21,267 nt of DNA from Methylotenera sp. (GCA_027310735.1 DAIDAH010000009.1:1-21267); one strand, 5' to 3'; counted from the stretch's first letter, positions 8,659-16,911 are shown. The notes: generated by a model from the sequence alone, not told the origin. Numbers and translations are program-made.

Positions 8659-9504
8659 TTAATGAGTACTAGTTTGTTGGTGGAATACAACTCGCACCAA
8701 GATATTTAATGTCAGCACGCTAAACGTAATGAGTAGTGCTCCAGCCCAAGCGAGCTGTTGCCAGTCTGCGTATGGACTCATGGCGAACTGGAAAATCACT
8801 ACAGGCAAGTTTGCCATCGGCTGATTCATGTCACTGTTCCAGAATTGGTTATTCAATGAAGTGAACAATAATGGAGCGGTTTCACCGCTGATGCGTGCTA
8901 CAGCCAGCAATACACCAGTCAATATGCCTGCTCGTGCGGCCTTCAAAGTAACTAAACTAATAGTTTTCCACTGTGGAGTACCCAGCGCAGCAGAGGCTTC
9001 CCGCAGGCTATTGGGAACGAGACGCAACATATTCTCCGTAGTACGAATCACAATAGGTATCACCAGAATGGCAAGCGCTAATGCACCAGCCCAACCGGAG
9101 AAGTGTTTAGATCTAACAACATACATTTCATACACAAACAAGCCAATTACAATGGATGGTGCCGACAGCAGTATATCGTTAATAAAACGTGTAACAGGCG
9201 CTAGCCAGCCATGCTGACCGAACTCAGCCAGATAAGTACCTGCAAGTATGCCGATTGGCGTACCGATTAGTGTACCTAATATGGTCATCATCAAAGAACC
9301 TGCAATCGCATTGAGAAGACCACCCTGACTGCCTGGAGGCGGTGTATTTTGTGCAAAGACCGCAAGAGATAACCCTGGCAAACCATGTTGCAACAAGGTA
9401 AATAAAATCCAGCCTAACCAGAACAGGCCAAATGCCATAGCCAGTGATGATGTACCCAAGGTGAGCCAGTTAATCAGGCGACGACGTGTGTAAAGTGTAA
9501 ACAT
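8659..9504 (-). CDS. pstA: Phosphate ABC transporter permease PstA
   Basis: Inner-membrane permease that pairs with PstC to form the phosphate channel. Starting at ATG 9504 it has 281 residues; the frame extends ten codons upstream to a TTG, but the ATG is one base past the pstC stop and AAAGG lies upstream of it within the pstC end, which suggests translational coupling. Six hydrophobic segments are visible: about 18-38, 66-92, 105-128, 136-157, 192-212 and 250-275. The cytoplasmic EAA loop that contacts PstB is NSLREASAALGTPQWKTI (165-182). Operon order pstS-pstC-pstA-pstB. Confidence 0.95.
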   Translation of the reverse strand: MFTLYTRRRLINWLTLGTSSLAMAFGLFWLGWILFTLLQHGLPGLSLAVFAQNTPPPGSQGGLLNAIAGSLMMTILGTLIGTPIGILAGTYLAEFGQHGWLAPVTRFINDILLSAPSIVIGLFVYEMYVVRSKHFSGWAGALALAILVIPIVIRTTENMLRLVPNSLREASAALGTPQWKTISLVTLKAARAGILTGVLLAVARISGETAPLLFTSLNNQFWNSDMNQPMANLPVVIFQFAMSPYADWQQLAWAGALLITFSVLTLNILVRVVFHQQTSTH

Positions 9505-9505
9505 A

Positions 9506-10468
9506 TTAGGCAGCCTTTCCTTCGCGCTTCGCAAGTTTGTAAAGCATAAAGCGTGCGAGTGCTAGAACGACGAATGTGATAAAGAATAAAATCAAGCCAA
9601 GCTCTATGAGCGATGAGGTATAAATTTCACCCACAGCCTCATTGAATTCATTGGCCAATGCCGATGAGATACTATTACCAGGCATGAGCAATGAAGCACT
9701 TAGGGAGTTTGCATTACCAATCACAAAAGTCACCGCCATCGTTTCACCTAGCGCACGACCCAACCCCAGCATAATGCCCCCCGCCACACCAACCTTGGTG
9801 TAAGGCACAACAATATTCCAGACAACCTCCCAAGTAGTTGCACCCAAACCATATGCAGACTCTTTGAGCAATGCGGGAACAACCTCAAAAACATCCCGCA
9901 TCACAGATGCGATAAAGGGAATCACCATAATCGCCAGAATAATACTGGCTGTTAGTATCCCGATCCCCATAGGCGGCCCAGAAAAGAAAGAACCAATCAT
10001 CGGTAGAGTACCTAAATGATCGTTAATCCAAGGTTCAACGTGATCTGCAAATAATGGCGCGAATACAAACAAGCCCCACATACCATAGATAATGCTTGGG
10101 ATGCCAGCCAACAACTCCACTGCAATACCTAATGGACGACGTAACCAGCGTGGAGAAAGCTCCGTTAAGAACAATGAAATACCAAAGCTAATTGGAACGG
10201 CAATCAAAAGCGCAATGCTTGCAGTAACCAATGTACCAATAATAGGCGTAAGTGCACCGAACTGATCTGCAACAGGATCCCACTCAGAACTAACGAGAAA
10301 ATGAAACCCAAATGTTTTTATTGCAGGTAAGCTGCCCATCACTAAAGAACCAATAATGGCTGCTAGTAAGATTAGGACAAAAAGTGCAGATAAGCGTGTG
10401 ACCCCACGAAACAGGACATCTGGCCAGTTTTGGAGTTTAGATCGTGTGTAACGTAAAAAATTTGGCAT
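9506..10468 (-). CDS. pstC: Phosphate ABC transporter permease PstC
   Basis: First permease subunit of the phosphate importer, 320 residues. Hydrophobic segments about 22-46, 73-103, 115-141, 168-190, 225-252 and 285-310. The EAA loop for contact with PstB is LLKESAYGLGATTWEVVW (200-217). The ATG start lacks a clear Shine-Dalgarno sequence, and a terminator-type hairpin lies about 55-75 bases upstream, between it and pstS. Expression therefore probably comes from read-through of the pstS transcript and should be lower than that of pstS. The stop codon sits one base from the pstA ATG. Confidence 0.96.
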   Translation of the reverse strand: MPNFLRYTRSKLQNWPDVLFRGVTRLSALFVLILLAAIIGSLVMGSLPAIKTFGFHFLVSSEWDPVADQFGALTPIIGTLVTASIALLIAVPISFGISLFLTELSPRWLRRPLGIAVELLAGIPSIIYGMWGLFVFAPLFADHVEPWINDHLGTLPMIGSFFSGPPMGIGILTASIILAIMVIPFIASVMRDVFEVVPALLKESAYGLGATTWEVVWNIVVPYTKVGVAGGIMLGLGRALGETMAVTFVIGNANSLSASLLMPGNSISSALANEFNEAVGEIYTSSLIELGLILFFITFVVLALARFMLYKLAKREGKAA

Positions 10469-10522
10469 AGAGTAATGAATTCTAAATAAGTCAGAAAGTC
10501 TGCATATATCTCAAAAAAATTA

Positions 10523-10543
10523 AGGGGGCGTTTTCTGCCCCCT
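10523..10543 (-). terminator. pstS-pstC intercistronic terminator/attenuator
   Basis: Stem AGGGGGC (10523-10529) / GCCCCCT (10537-10543) with a 7-base loop. On the minus strand it is followed by TAATTTTTTTGAGA, a good U-tract. It lies about 50 bases after the pstS stop and before pstC, placed to release most pstS transcripts while some continue into pstCAB. Confidence 0.88.
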
Positions 10544-10591
10544 CGGAATTATGCCTTGAAACACACATTAATTGTGCATTTCACTCATAAC

Positions 10592-11638
10592 TTATTTCCA
10601 AATTGCCTTACCGTCTGCACCTTTAATTTCTGTTTTCCATGCAGCACGAACAAGCTTCTGAACTTTATCTGGCATTGGAACGTAGTCTAATGCAGCAGCC
10701 ATTTCGCTACCATTACTGTAAGCCCAATCAAAAAAGCTTAATACAGCTTCAGCTGATGCTGGCTTGTCTTGCACTTTATGCATCAAGATGAAAGTCGCAC
10801 CAGTAATAGGCCAGCTTGCTTTGCCTGGTTCATTTGTCAACAACTCATAGAAACCAGGAGCGTGCTCCCAATCAGCACCTGAAGCCGCTGCTTTAAAGCT
10901 AGTGTCTTCTGGCTTAACAAATTGACCATCACGATTCTTAAGTTGTGAATAAGTCATTTTGTTTTGTAAAGCATAAGCATATTCTACGTAACCAATAGAA
11001 TTTTTAATGCGTTGAACGTAAGAAGCAACACCTTCGTTACCTTTACCACCAGTACCAACTTTCCAAGATACAGCAGTACCTTCGCCAACAGCAGATTTCC
11101 AATCAGCACTAACTTTTGACAGGTAGTTAGTGAAAATGAATGTAGTACCTGAACCGTCTGAACGGTGAACAACTGTAATACCTTCATCTGGTAATTTTGT
11201 GCTTGGATTTAATGCAGCGATAGCTGGATCATTCCATTTTGTAATTTTACCTAAATAGATTGCAGCCAATGTAGCGCCATCCAATTTAAGCTGACCAGCT
11301 TCAATCCCGTTTACGTTAACAACAGGAACTACACCACCCATAACTGCAGGGAATTGCATCAAACCATCTTTTTCCAAAACTTCTGGCTTCAACGGCATGT
11401 CAGACGCACCAAAGTCCACTGTTTTTGCATTAATTTGCTTGATACCGCCGCCTGAACCGATTGATTGATAGTTCATACCAACTGTAGTCTTAGCTTTATA
11501 AGCTTCAGCCCACTTAGCATAAATCGGATAAGGGAAAGTTGCGCCTGCACCAGTAATATCAGTAGCAAAGGCTGGGCTTGTAGCCACAATCGCTGTTACC
11601 AAGCCTAGGCTTTTAACAATGGTTTTTAATTTAGTCAT
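10592..11638 (-). CDS. pstS: Phosphate-binding periplasmic protein PstS
   Basis: Periplasmic binding protein that captures inorganic phosphate and delivers it to PstCA. It has 348 residues with a Sec signal peptide: a Lys-containing start, hydrophobic core to about 22, likely cleavage after the AFA at 23-25. Phosphate ligands by alignment to E. coli PstS: T34-F35 in GAGATFPYPIYAKW, S62 in SIGSGGG, D80 in FGASD, and R159 plus S163-G164-T165 in HRSDGSGTT. The ATG start has GGAG with 7-base spacing. It is the first gene of the operon, preceded by a PHO-box promoter (11699-11732) and followed by an attenuating hairpin, consistent with high periplasmic output during phosphate starvation. Confidence 0.97.
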   Translation of the reverse strand: MTKLKTIVKSLGLVTAIVATSPAFATDITGAGATFPYPIYAKWAEAYKAKTTVGMNYQSIGSGGGIKQINAKTVDFGASDMPLKPEVLEKDGLMQFPAVMGGVVPVVNVNGIEAGQLKLDGATLAAIYLGKITKWNDPAIAALNPSTKLPDEGITVVHRSDGSGTTFIFTNYLSKVSADWKSAVGEGTAVSWKVGTGGKGNEGVASYVQRIKNSIGYVEYAYALQNKMTYSQLKNRDGQFVKPEDTSFKAAASGADWEHAPGFYELLTNEPGKASWPITGATFILMHKVQDKPASAEAVLSFFDWAYSNGSEMAAALDYVPMPDKVQKLVRAAWKTEIKGADGKAIWK

Positions 11639-11924
11639 AATTACTCCACAAGGTTTAAATTAACTACTTAAGATTTCGTACCGGAATTCATGTGATAGAT
11701 AATAAGCACTATTTATTACAAAAATATGACAATAATTCATGTAATGCAATAGTCTGAATTACAACGCCCTCCTACAATTGACTTAGCACTCAGAGCAGAT
11801 ATACAGCCTCCGCCGATAGTTAATCATCAGGAGCATGATACACAACCAAAAATAATTGCACTTTCAAGCACTGTTACCGAAATACACTGTCAACCATACA
11901 GATGAATCAACATAAAGGATTGTG
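11639..11924. other. Divergent intergenic region between pstS and ppk2
   Basis: About 285 bases carrying the pstS promoter on the minus strand (separate entry) and the ppk2 leader on the plus strand. AAAGGA at 11914-11919 sits five bases before the ppk2 ATG at 11925. CTGT-containing words at 11871 and 11887 recall half PHO boxes but are out of phase. Confidence 0.5.
11699..11732 (-). promoter_or_regulatory. PHO box and -10 element of pstS
   Basis: Minus-strand TTGTCATATTTTTGTAAT (11732 to 11715) matches the 18-base enterobacterial PHO-box consensus CTGTCATAWAWCTGTMAY at about 15 positions, with two 7-base half-sites in the required 11-base phase. Exactly 10 bases further is TATTAT (11704-11699), the spacing at which PhoB replaces a -35 element. 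The predicted transcript start near 11692 gives a leader of about 54 bases to the pstS ATG. This predicts PhoB-dependent induction under phosphate limitation. Confidence 0.85.
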
Positions 11925-12812
11925 ATGAAAATAAAATCAAATCATTTCCGAGTCAAAGAAGGCGAAAGTGTCAGTCTTAAAAAATGGCCGACGCAGATAA
12001 AGCCGGTTTACAAATCAAAACAGGCATATCTCGAACATCTTGATAAACATGTGACAGAGCTTAGCGAATTACAACGCCTCCACTATGCATCCAACCAGTA
12101 TGCGATATTGCTAATATTTCAGGCAATGGACGCTGCAGGCAAAGATGGCGCCATTCGACACGTCATGTCAGGCATTAATCCGCAAGGCTGTCAGGTACAT
12201 AGCTTCAAGCACCCGAGTGCTGAGGAGCTAGAACATGATTTTCTATGGCGCACTTCACAGTGTCTGCCAGAACGCGGTCACATAGGTATATTTAACCGCT
12301 CTTATTATGAAGAAGTATTAATCGTTCGAGTGCATCCGGAAATTCTTCGTAGCCAAAACCTTCCCAACAAACAAGTCGATAAAAAAAATATCTGGGGAAA
12401 TAGGTATCAATCTATTGTAGATCATGAAAATCACCTCTATAGAAATGGCACTCGGATCATCAAATTTTTCCTTCATCTTTCAGAAGATGAGCAGCGCAAT
12501 CGATTTATCTCTCGTATCGATGACCAGAATAAAAACTGGAAATTTAGCGTGGCAGACATTGAGGAAAGAAAGTTTTGGCCGCAATATATGAAAGCTTATG
12601 AGGCATGCCTTAGTGCAACGAGCACAAAGAACGCCCCTTGGTATGTAGTTCCGGCAGATGATAAAGATAATGCCAGACTGATTGTTTCCCAGATAATTCT
12701 CGATACATTCAAATCGCTAAAAATGCACTACCCATTAACAGATACCAAACGACAAAAAGAATTGCTATCAATACGCGAACAACTGATGAAGGAAAAACCA
12801 GATAAAAACTAA
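11925..12812 (+). CDS. ppk2: PPK2-family polyphosphate:nucleotide phosphotransferase
   Basis: Cytoplasmic kinase that transfers phosphate between polyphosphate and nucleotides (AMP/ADP or GDP), regenerating nucleotide di- or triphosphates from stored polyphosphate. 295 residues from ATG 11925; a GTG one codon upstream is too close to the AAAGGA ribosome site. Single PPK2 domain: Walker A-type loop DAAGKDG (69-75), VMSGINPQGCQVHSFKHPS (80-98), FLWRT (106-110), and the Walker B/lid region LPERGHIGIFNRSYYEEV (114-131). The PQG and SAEELEHDFLWR segments resemble the short one-domain PPK2 enzymes (class I/III); nucleotide preference cannot be read from sequence with confidence. Divergent from the pst operon, forming a phosphate-handling cluster; a PHO box for this gene itself is not evident. 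Confidence 0.92.
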   Translation: MKIKSNHFRVKEGESVSLKKWPTQIKPVYKSKQAYLEHLDKHVTELSELQRLHYASNQYAILLIFQAMDAAGKDGAIRHVMSGINPQGCQVHSFKHPSAEELEHDFLWRTSQCLPERGHIGIFNRSYYEEVLIVRVHPEILRSQNLPNKQVDKKNIWGNRYQSIVDHENHLYRNGTRIIKFFLHLSEDEQRNRFISRIDDQNKNWKFSVADIEERKFWPQYMKAYEACLSATSTKNAPWYVVPADDKDNARLIVSQIILDTFKSLKMHYPLTDTKRQKELLSIREQLMKEKPDKN

Positions 12813-12901
12813 ATCAAGTTAACTCGGTCTACATCATGCTGATGTTTGCAACCACGCGACTAATCGCCTAAACAAACAACTTAAATTAAGGAGAGAATGA
12901 A

Positions 12902-13096
12902 ATGGCAAAAATGGAGCTTTTGGAATTAGAAGGACATCGCGATGCAATGATCGCTGATGTGAAAAGTCTGGTTGAAAAATATCGTTCCATATTCGGCTGG
13001 GACGTTCCAGAGTTGGATCAGGACTACTCAGACAATCTAATTCTGCATGAAATACGTAAGGCCTTGGATGATATAGAAAAGGAATTACTCAACTAA
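12902..13096 (+). CDS. Small acidic protein of unknown function
   Basis: 64 residues with 16 Asp/Glu against 8 Lys/Arg, so clearly acidic. No signal peptide, membrane segment, cysteine or known motif. Composition and heptad-like leucines suggest two helices, about 4-30 and 44-63, joined by a turn around GWDVPELD (32-39). The strong ribosome site AAGGAGAG with proper spacing to the ATG argues that it is truly translated. It sits 89 bases after ppk2 and 63 bases before the aldo/keto reductase gene, on the same strand, with a weak CATCA/TGATG hairpin before it. I do not recognise the family; it could be a small partner of a neighbour or an unrelated stress protein. Confidence 0.75.
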   Translation: MAKMELLELEGHRDAMIADVKSLVEKYRSIFGWDVPELDQDYSDNLILHEIRKALDDIEKELLN

Positions 13097-13159
13097 ATGA
13101 AAACACACCAAACTTTAGCTCAATGCCACTTCATTACATTACGTGGAGGATTTTAAATC

Positions 13160-14191
13160 ATGCAATATAGATTATTAGGAAATACTGGATTGTATGTTTC
13201 AGAACTTTGCTTAGGGACAATGACTTTCGGAGCAAAAGGTTTTTGGGAGGTAATGGGGGGACTTCAGCAAGGCGAGATTGACTTGTTAGTGCGAGAGTCA
13301 TTCAACCAAGGGGTTAACTTTTTTGATACAGCTAATGTGTATTCATTTGGTGAATCTGAAACACTGCTTGGTAAAGCCATTAAAAATATAGGTTTGCCTA
13401 GAGATGAGATTATAGTCGCAACAAAATCTACAGGAATCATGAATGAATCGCCCAATGGGCGAGGACAATCGCGATTTCATATTTTCAATGAAGTTGATGC
13501 CAGCTTAAAACGTCTGCAGTTAGATCATATCGATCTTTATCAACTGCATGGTTTTGATCCATTAACACCCTTTGAAGAGTCACTATCTGCGCTTAATGAT
13601 TTAGTTAAAGCCGGAAAGATTCGCTACATTGGCTTATGCAATATGGCTGCATGGCAAATCATGAAAGCCTTGGGGTTATCCAGACAGCACAACTGGAGCG
13701 AATTTTCTAGTGTGCAAGCCTACTATTCAATTGCAGGACGAGATCTTGAGCGTGAAATCATGCCATTAGTGCAAGATCAAAAACTGGGACTAATGATTTG
13801 GAGTCCACTCGCAGGTGGTTTTTTATCAGGTAAATTCAAACGTAATCAAACACTGCCTACAGAGTCTCGCCGAACAGATTTTGACTTTCCTCCATTAGAT
13901 AAAGACAGAGCCTATTCTTGCGTAGATGTAATGGAGTCCATCGCCAAAGCACACGACGTATCAATTGCTCAAGTAGCTTTATCATGGATATTAAGTAAGC
14001 AACAAGTCTCTAGCATTATTATTGGCGCACGACATATGAGCCAGTTAAAAGATAATTTGGCTGCCACTAAATTGGTTTTATCTGATGCAGAGTTGAAATT
14101 ACTGAATGAAGTGAGCGCCATGACACAAGAGTATCCAGCATGGATGCTTGCTCTCCAAGGACAATATCGCGCTACGCCACCTGTAAAATAA
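13160..14191 (+). CDS. Aldo/keto reductase
   Basis: NADPH-dependent reductase of the AKR superfamily, predicted to be cytosolic and to act on aldehydes or ketones; substrate unknown. 343 residues, a (beta/alpha)8 barrel. The catalytic tetrad is intact: D56 (FFDTANVY), Y61, K89 (IVATKS) and H130 (DLYQLHGFD). The C-terminal cofactor phosphate-binding signature IIIGARHMSQLKDNLAA is present near 290-306. Start MQYRLLGNTGLYVSELCLGT is typical of the YajO/IolS-like AKR group, and GGAGGA precedes the ATG at 9 bases. It follows the small acidic gene on the same strand, and a hairpin at 14238-14263 lies downstream. Confidence 0.92.
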   Translation: MQYRLLGNTGLYVSELCLGTMTFGAKGFWEVMGGLQQGEIDLLVRESFNQGVNFFDTANVYSFGESETLLGKAIKNIGLPRDEIIVATKSTGIMNESPNGRGQSRFHIFNEVDASLKRLQLDHIDLYQLHGFDPLTPFEESLSALNDLVKAGKIRYIGLCNMAAWQIMKALGLSRQHNWSEFSSVQAYYSIAGRDLEREIMPLVQDQKLGLMIWSPLAGGFLSGKFKRNQTLPTESRRTDFDFPPLDKDRAYSCVDVMESIAKAHDVSIAQVALSWILSKQQVSSIIIGARHMSQLKDNLAATKLVLSDAELKLLNEVSAMTQEYPAWMLALQGQYRATPPVK

Positions 14192-14237
14192 TATGGTTAT
14201 TAGTAGTTACACTTATGCTAATGTTTAGTAGCTAGGT

Positions 14238-14263
14238 TGCATAGGGCTTGCCCACCCTATGCA
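14238..14263 (+). terminator. Hairpin after the aldo/keto reductase gene, possible terminator
   Basis: Perfect 9-bp stem TGCATAGGG (14238-14246) / CCCTATGCA (14255-14263) with an 8-base loop, 47 bases after the stop codon. The following sequence CATTAATTC is only mildly T-rich, so it could be a weak or rho-assisted terminator, or a structure ahead of the MFS gene at 14285. Confidence 0.5.
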
Positions 14264-14284
14264 CATTAATTCACGCTTATTGGC

Positions 14285-15532
14285 ATGAGAGACCTCAGTT
14301 TGAAAAATACTTTTCGCGCGCTAACTGGACGAGACTTTAGGTACTATTTCTTCGGTCAAATAGTTTCTCTTATCGGCACGTGGGTGCAACAAGTGGCGCT
14401 ATCCTGGATTGCTTACCGCATTACAGGTTCAGCGCTCATTCTTGGGCTTGTTGCATTTTCTGGTCAAATTCCCATGTTGATTGCTACACCGCTGGGTGGT
14501 TTTCTGGCAGATCGTTATAGCAAGCGAAACATTCTGCTTTGTACGCAAGTGGTTGAAATGCTGGTTGCCATTACACTGTCAGTAGTTGCCTGGCAACAAA
14601 GTTTCAGCCCATGGATTCTGATTACGGCTTCGGCTGTGTTAGGCTTATCTGGTGCAATGGAGATGCCATCAAGACAAGCTTTTATCACTGAAATTATTCA
14701 TGACAGCAGTTTATTATCTAATGCAATCGCACTGAACTCACTCACATTCAACTCAGCGCGCTTAGTAGGGCCAGCAATCGCAGGGTTAACTTTAGCCATG
14801 TTCAATGAGCCTACTTGTTTTGCAATCAACGCCATTTCATATATCGCCTCAATTTCCACACTACTTAGCATTCATACAGGCAAACCTGTTAGAACTAGAG
14901 CCGTAGGCTCTTTTATCGAGGCGTTAACTTATTTGCGCCACTTTCACCCTGCGCGTTGGCTGATATCTACGGTTGCAGTCACCAGCTTTTGCGTCGCTCC
15001 ATTCATGACCTTTATGCCCGTATATGCTAAAGATATTTTTCATGGTGGGCCTGACCTGCTCGGCACGTTACTTGGTGCTTCTGGTAGCGGCGCACTGGCA
15101 GCATCGCTTTATCTAGCCAACAGAAAATCACTGCATGGCCTTGGTAACCGTATCGTACTAGCTTGCTTGGTAGGAGGCCTTGCCTCAGCCGCTTTTGCCT
15201 ATAATGTTTTCCTGACATTGGCTTTACCATTACTGATTGTTTCTGGCGGAACGTTTATCATGACCGTTACCTCCTGCAATATACTTCTGCAATCATTAGT
15301 GCCAGAACATTTACGCGGCAGATTGATGGCGATTTACACCATGTCATTTATTGGAATGCTGCCTCTCGGCAGCTTGATCTATGGCAGCCTTGCGCATCAC
15401 ATTGGCAGCGTAAAACCAGTATTTATCATTGCAGGGATTCTATCCTCTGGCTATGGCTATATTTTGATGAAAGCGATGCCGAGCTTAAGGCAAGCTGCTC
15501 AAGTGGTACTCAGTAAAAAAAGTGTCGTCTGA
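14285..15532 (+). CDS. MFS exporter, EntS-like (MFS_3 family)
   Basis: Inner-membrane major facilitator transporter, 415 residues, about 12 membrane helices, likely a proton-driven exporter of a small molecule or siderophore-like compound; substrate not deducible. Start MRDLSLKNTFRALTGRDFRYY followed by FGQIVSLIGTWVQQVALSW (23-41) is characteristic of the EntS/MFS_3 group. Motif A between helices 2 and 3 is GGFLADRYSKRNIL (71-84), and a second-half equivalent is LRGRLMAIYTMSFIG. The ribosome site is weak. It is 93 bases after the aldo/keto reductase with a hairpin between, and converges on the methyltransferase gene at 15643. Confidence 0.9.
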   Translation: MRDLSLKNTFRALTGRDFRYYFFGQIVSLIGTWVQQVALSWIAYRITGSALILGLVAFSGQIPMLIATPLGGFLADRYSKRNILLCTQVVEMLVAITLSVVAWQQSFSPWILITASAVLGLSGAMEMPSRQAFITEIIHDSSLLSNAIALNSLTFNSARLVGPAIAGLTLAMFNEPTCFAINAISYIASISTLLSIHTGKPVRTRAVGSFIEALTYLRHFHPARWLISTVAVTSFCVAPFMTFMPVYAKDIFHGGPDLLGTLLGASGSGALAASLYLANRKSLHGLGNRIVLACLVGGLASAAFAYNVFLTLALPLLIVSGGTFIMTVTSCNILLQSLVPEHLRGRLMAIYTMSFIGMLPLGSLIYGSLAHHIGSVKPVFIIAGILSSGYGYILMKAMPSLRQAAQVVLSKKSVV

Positions 15533-15565
15533 GTTTAGTGATACGGCATTGTGTATTCGAGAGCC

Positions 15566-15582
15566 GCTCACATTGAGCTTTT
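15566..15582 (+). terminator. Weak terminator-like hairpin after the MFS gene
   Basis: GCTCA / TGAGC stem (15566-15570, 15574-15578) with a 3-base loop followed by TTTTAG. The stem is short, so this is a tentative end of the MFS transcript in the 110-base gap between convergent genes. Confidence 0.35.
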
Positions 15583-15642
15583 AGTAAACTCCAGCAAAGC
15601 AGGGCTAATTGCACTGATACCTAGGTCGGCACAAAAATTTCG

Positions 15643-16518
15643 TTATTTAGATAATATCCTTAATGGCTTAGCTCTTCTTAGCGACACTTGAAACAGGTCT
15701 ATATAACCTGTTTCAAAACAACGCCTAGCCGCATCAAAATAAGTTCGATAATGGTCAAAGAGCTCTTGTCCATAACGCTTAACGATATCATCCTGATGGA
15801 GTTCTAATCTTTTGTTCCATTCTAATAAGGTACGCGCGTAATCTAAACCTATGCAGTGCGCGGCTGAAATTTCATACTTGTCGACAATTGCAGCTTGAAT
15901 ATCACTAATGGATGGCAGCGCTGACCCAGGGAACACTTTATCAAGCAAGTATCGGGAGTCTCTCAGTTCAGACAAGCTGTTAGGCGCTCTTGAAATCACA
16001 ATTGTTTGCAGCCCAATTTGCGCATCTGGCGTCGAGATATTGAGGCACCAATCAAAGAAAGTTTTATAAATATCTCGCTGCCTTGAAGCCGCTTGATCTT
16101 CAAAAGAGGCGAAGTGCTCAAAAGCACCAATGGACACAATAGCGTCATACTTGCGCGCTGGAGGGATGTAATCCTGCCAAGCGCGTAACTCCAGCGAAAT
16201 GTTTGCTTTAGGCGTACTATTAATATAATTAAATTGCTCTTGGCTAAGGGTCAGTCCATGCACATGCGTATTTGAATACTTTTCGACAATCGAGCTCATT
16301 AGGCCGCCCCAACCACAACCTATTTCAATCACGTGATGGTCTTGGCTGACATTGGCGTAACGACTCAACCGATCAAACTTGTCTTGTTGAGCTTGCTCTA
16401 AATTGTTGGCGGTTTTCCATACACCACAACTATATGCCCGGTATTTTTTATCAAGGAATAGTGCAAAAAAATCATTATCCACATCATAGTGATGTGCAAT
16501 ATCTGCTTGCGTTGCCAT
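15643..16518 (-). CDS. Cyclopropane-fatty-acid-synthase-family SAM methyltransferase
   Basis: Predicted SAM-dependent methyltransferase of the CFA/mycolic-acid cyclopropane synthase family, 291 residues. It begins with the family's substrate-end signature HYDVDNDFFALFLDKKY (10-26) and YSCGVWK, then the SAM-binding motif I VIEIGCGWGGL (63-73), GLTLSQEQ, and the catalytic-region motif VSIGAFEHF. E. coli Cfa (about 380 residues) has an extra N-terminal domain that is missing here; the length resembles actinobacterial CmaA enzymes and several uncharacterised proteobacterial relatives. It could modify membrane lipid acyl chains or a soluble small molecule. The ATG start has a GAGGG further upstream. 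Divergent from the hemerythrin sensor gene across a 434-base region, convergent with the MFS gene. Confidence 0.87.
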   Translation of the reverse strand: MATQADIAHHYDVDNDFFALFLDKKYRAYSCGVWKTANNLEQAQQDKFDRLSRYANVSQDHHVIEIGCGWGGLMSSIVEKYSNTHVHGLTLSQEQFNYINSTPKANISLELRAWQDYIPPARKYDAIVSIGAFEHFASFEDQAASRQRDIYKTFFDWCLNISTPDAQIGLQTIVISRAPNSLSELRDSRYLLDKVFPGSALPSISDIQAAIVDKYEISAAHCIGLDYARTLLEWNKRLELHQDDIVKRYGQELFDHYRTYFDAARRCFETGYIDLFQVSLRRAKPLRILSK

Positions 16519-16599
16519 CTCTAAATCGCCCTCAAATTTATCCTTAAGGGTGATAACTTTATCAGCTTTAAAGACAAGTCGTAACCGAAAAATTTCTTG

Positions 16600-16736
16600 A
16601 ACCTTATTAAGTTAAGACAATTTAAGTAGTAGAGAATATAGCGCATTTACACAACCTTAGAATTTACAAGCAGTAACCAAGAGCATCTATTGGGATAACC
16701 CTTATTTTCAAGCAGGGTAACCTTTATTAAGTTAAG
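16600..16736. repeat. Direct repeat pair AACCTTATTAAGTTAAG
   Basis: Copies at 16600-16616 and 16719-16736 differ by a single inserted T and lie about 120 bases apart in the region between the methyltransferase and hemerythrin-sensor genes. They could be regulator sites or a small duplication. Confidence 0.55.
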
Positions 16737-16911
16737 GGTATTTTTTTATATCTATTTAAATGTTACCCTGACACATAATTTTCACATTAATGCTTGCAAA
16801 GCTCATAACTGTGCTCCCACTAGCTACGAGTTACAGTCGCCAGTCTACTTACCGCAAACATTCGTGACTAGTTATTGGCGTTATGTGCAATATTATTAAA
16901 AACATACCAAC

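Noticed and set aside
8828..9217. 129-residue open frame on the plus strand
   Set aside because: It is fully antisense to pstA, has no ribosome site and no recognisable motif; it follows from codon bias of the real gene.
11871..11893. CTGTTAC and CTGTCAA words upstream of ppk2 as a second PHO box
   Set aside because: Their starts are 16 bases apart instead of the 11-base PHO-box phase, and the adjoining half-sites do not match.
16719..16750. CCTT...AAGG with a T-run as a rho-independent terminator
   Set aside because: The stem is only 4 bp, and no plus-strand gene lies upstream that would need it; better seen as part of the repeat cluster.
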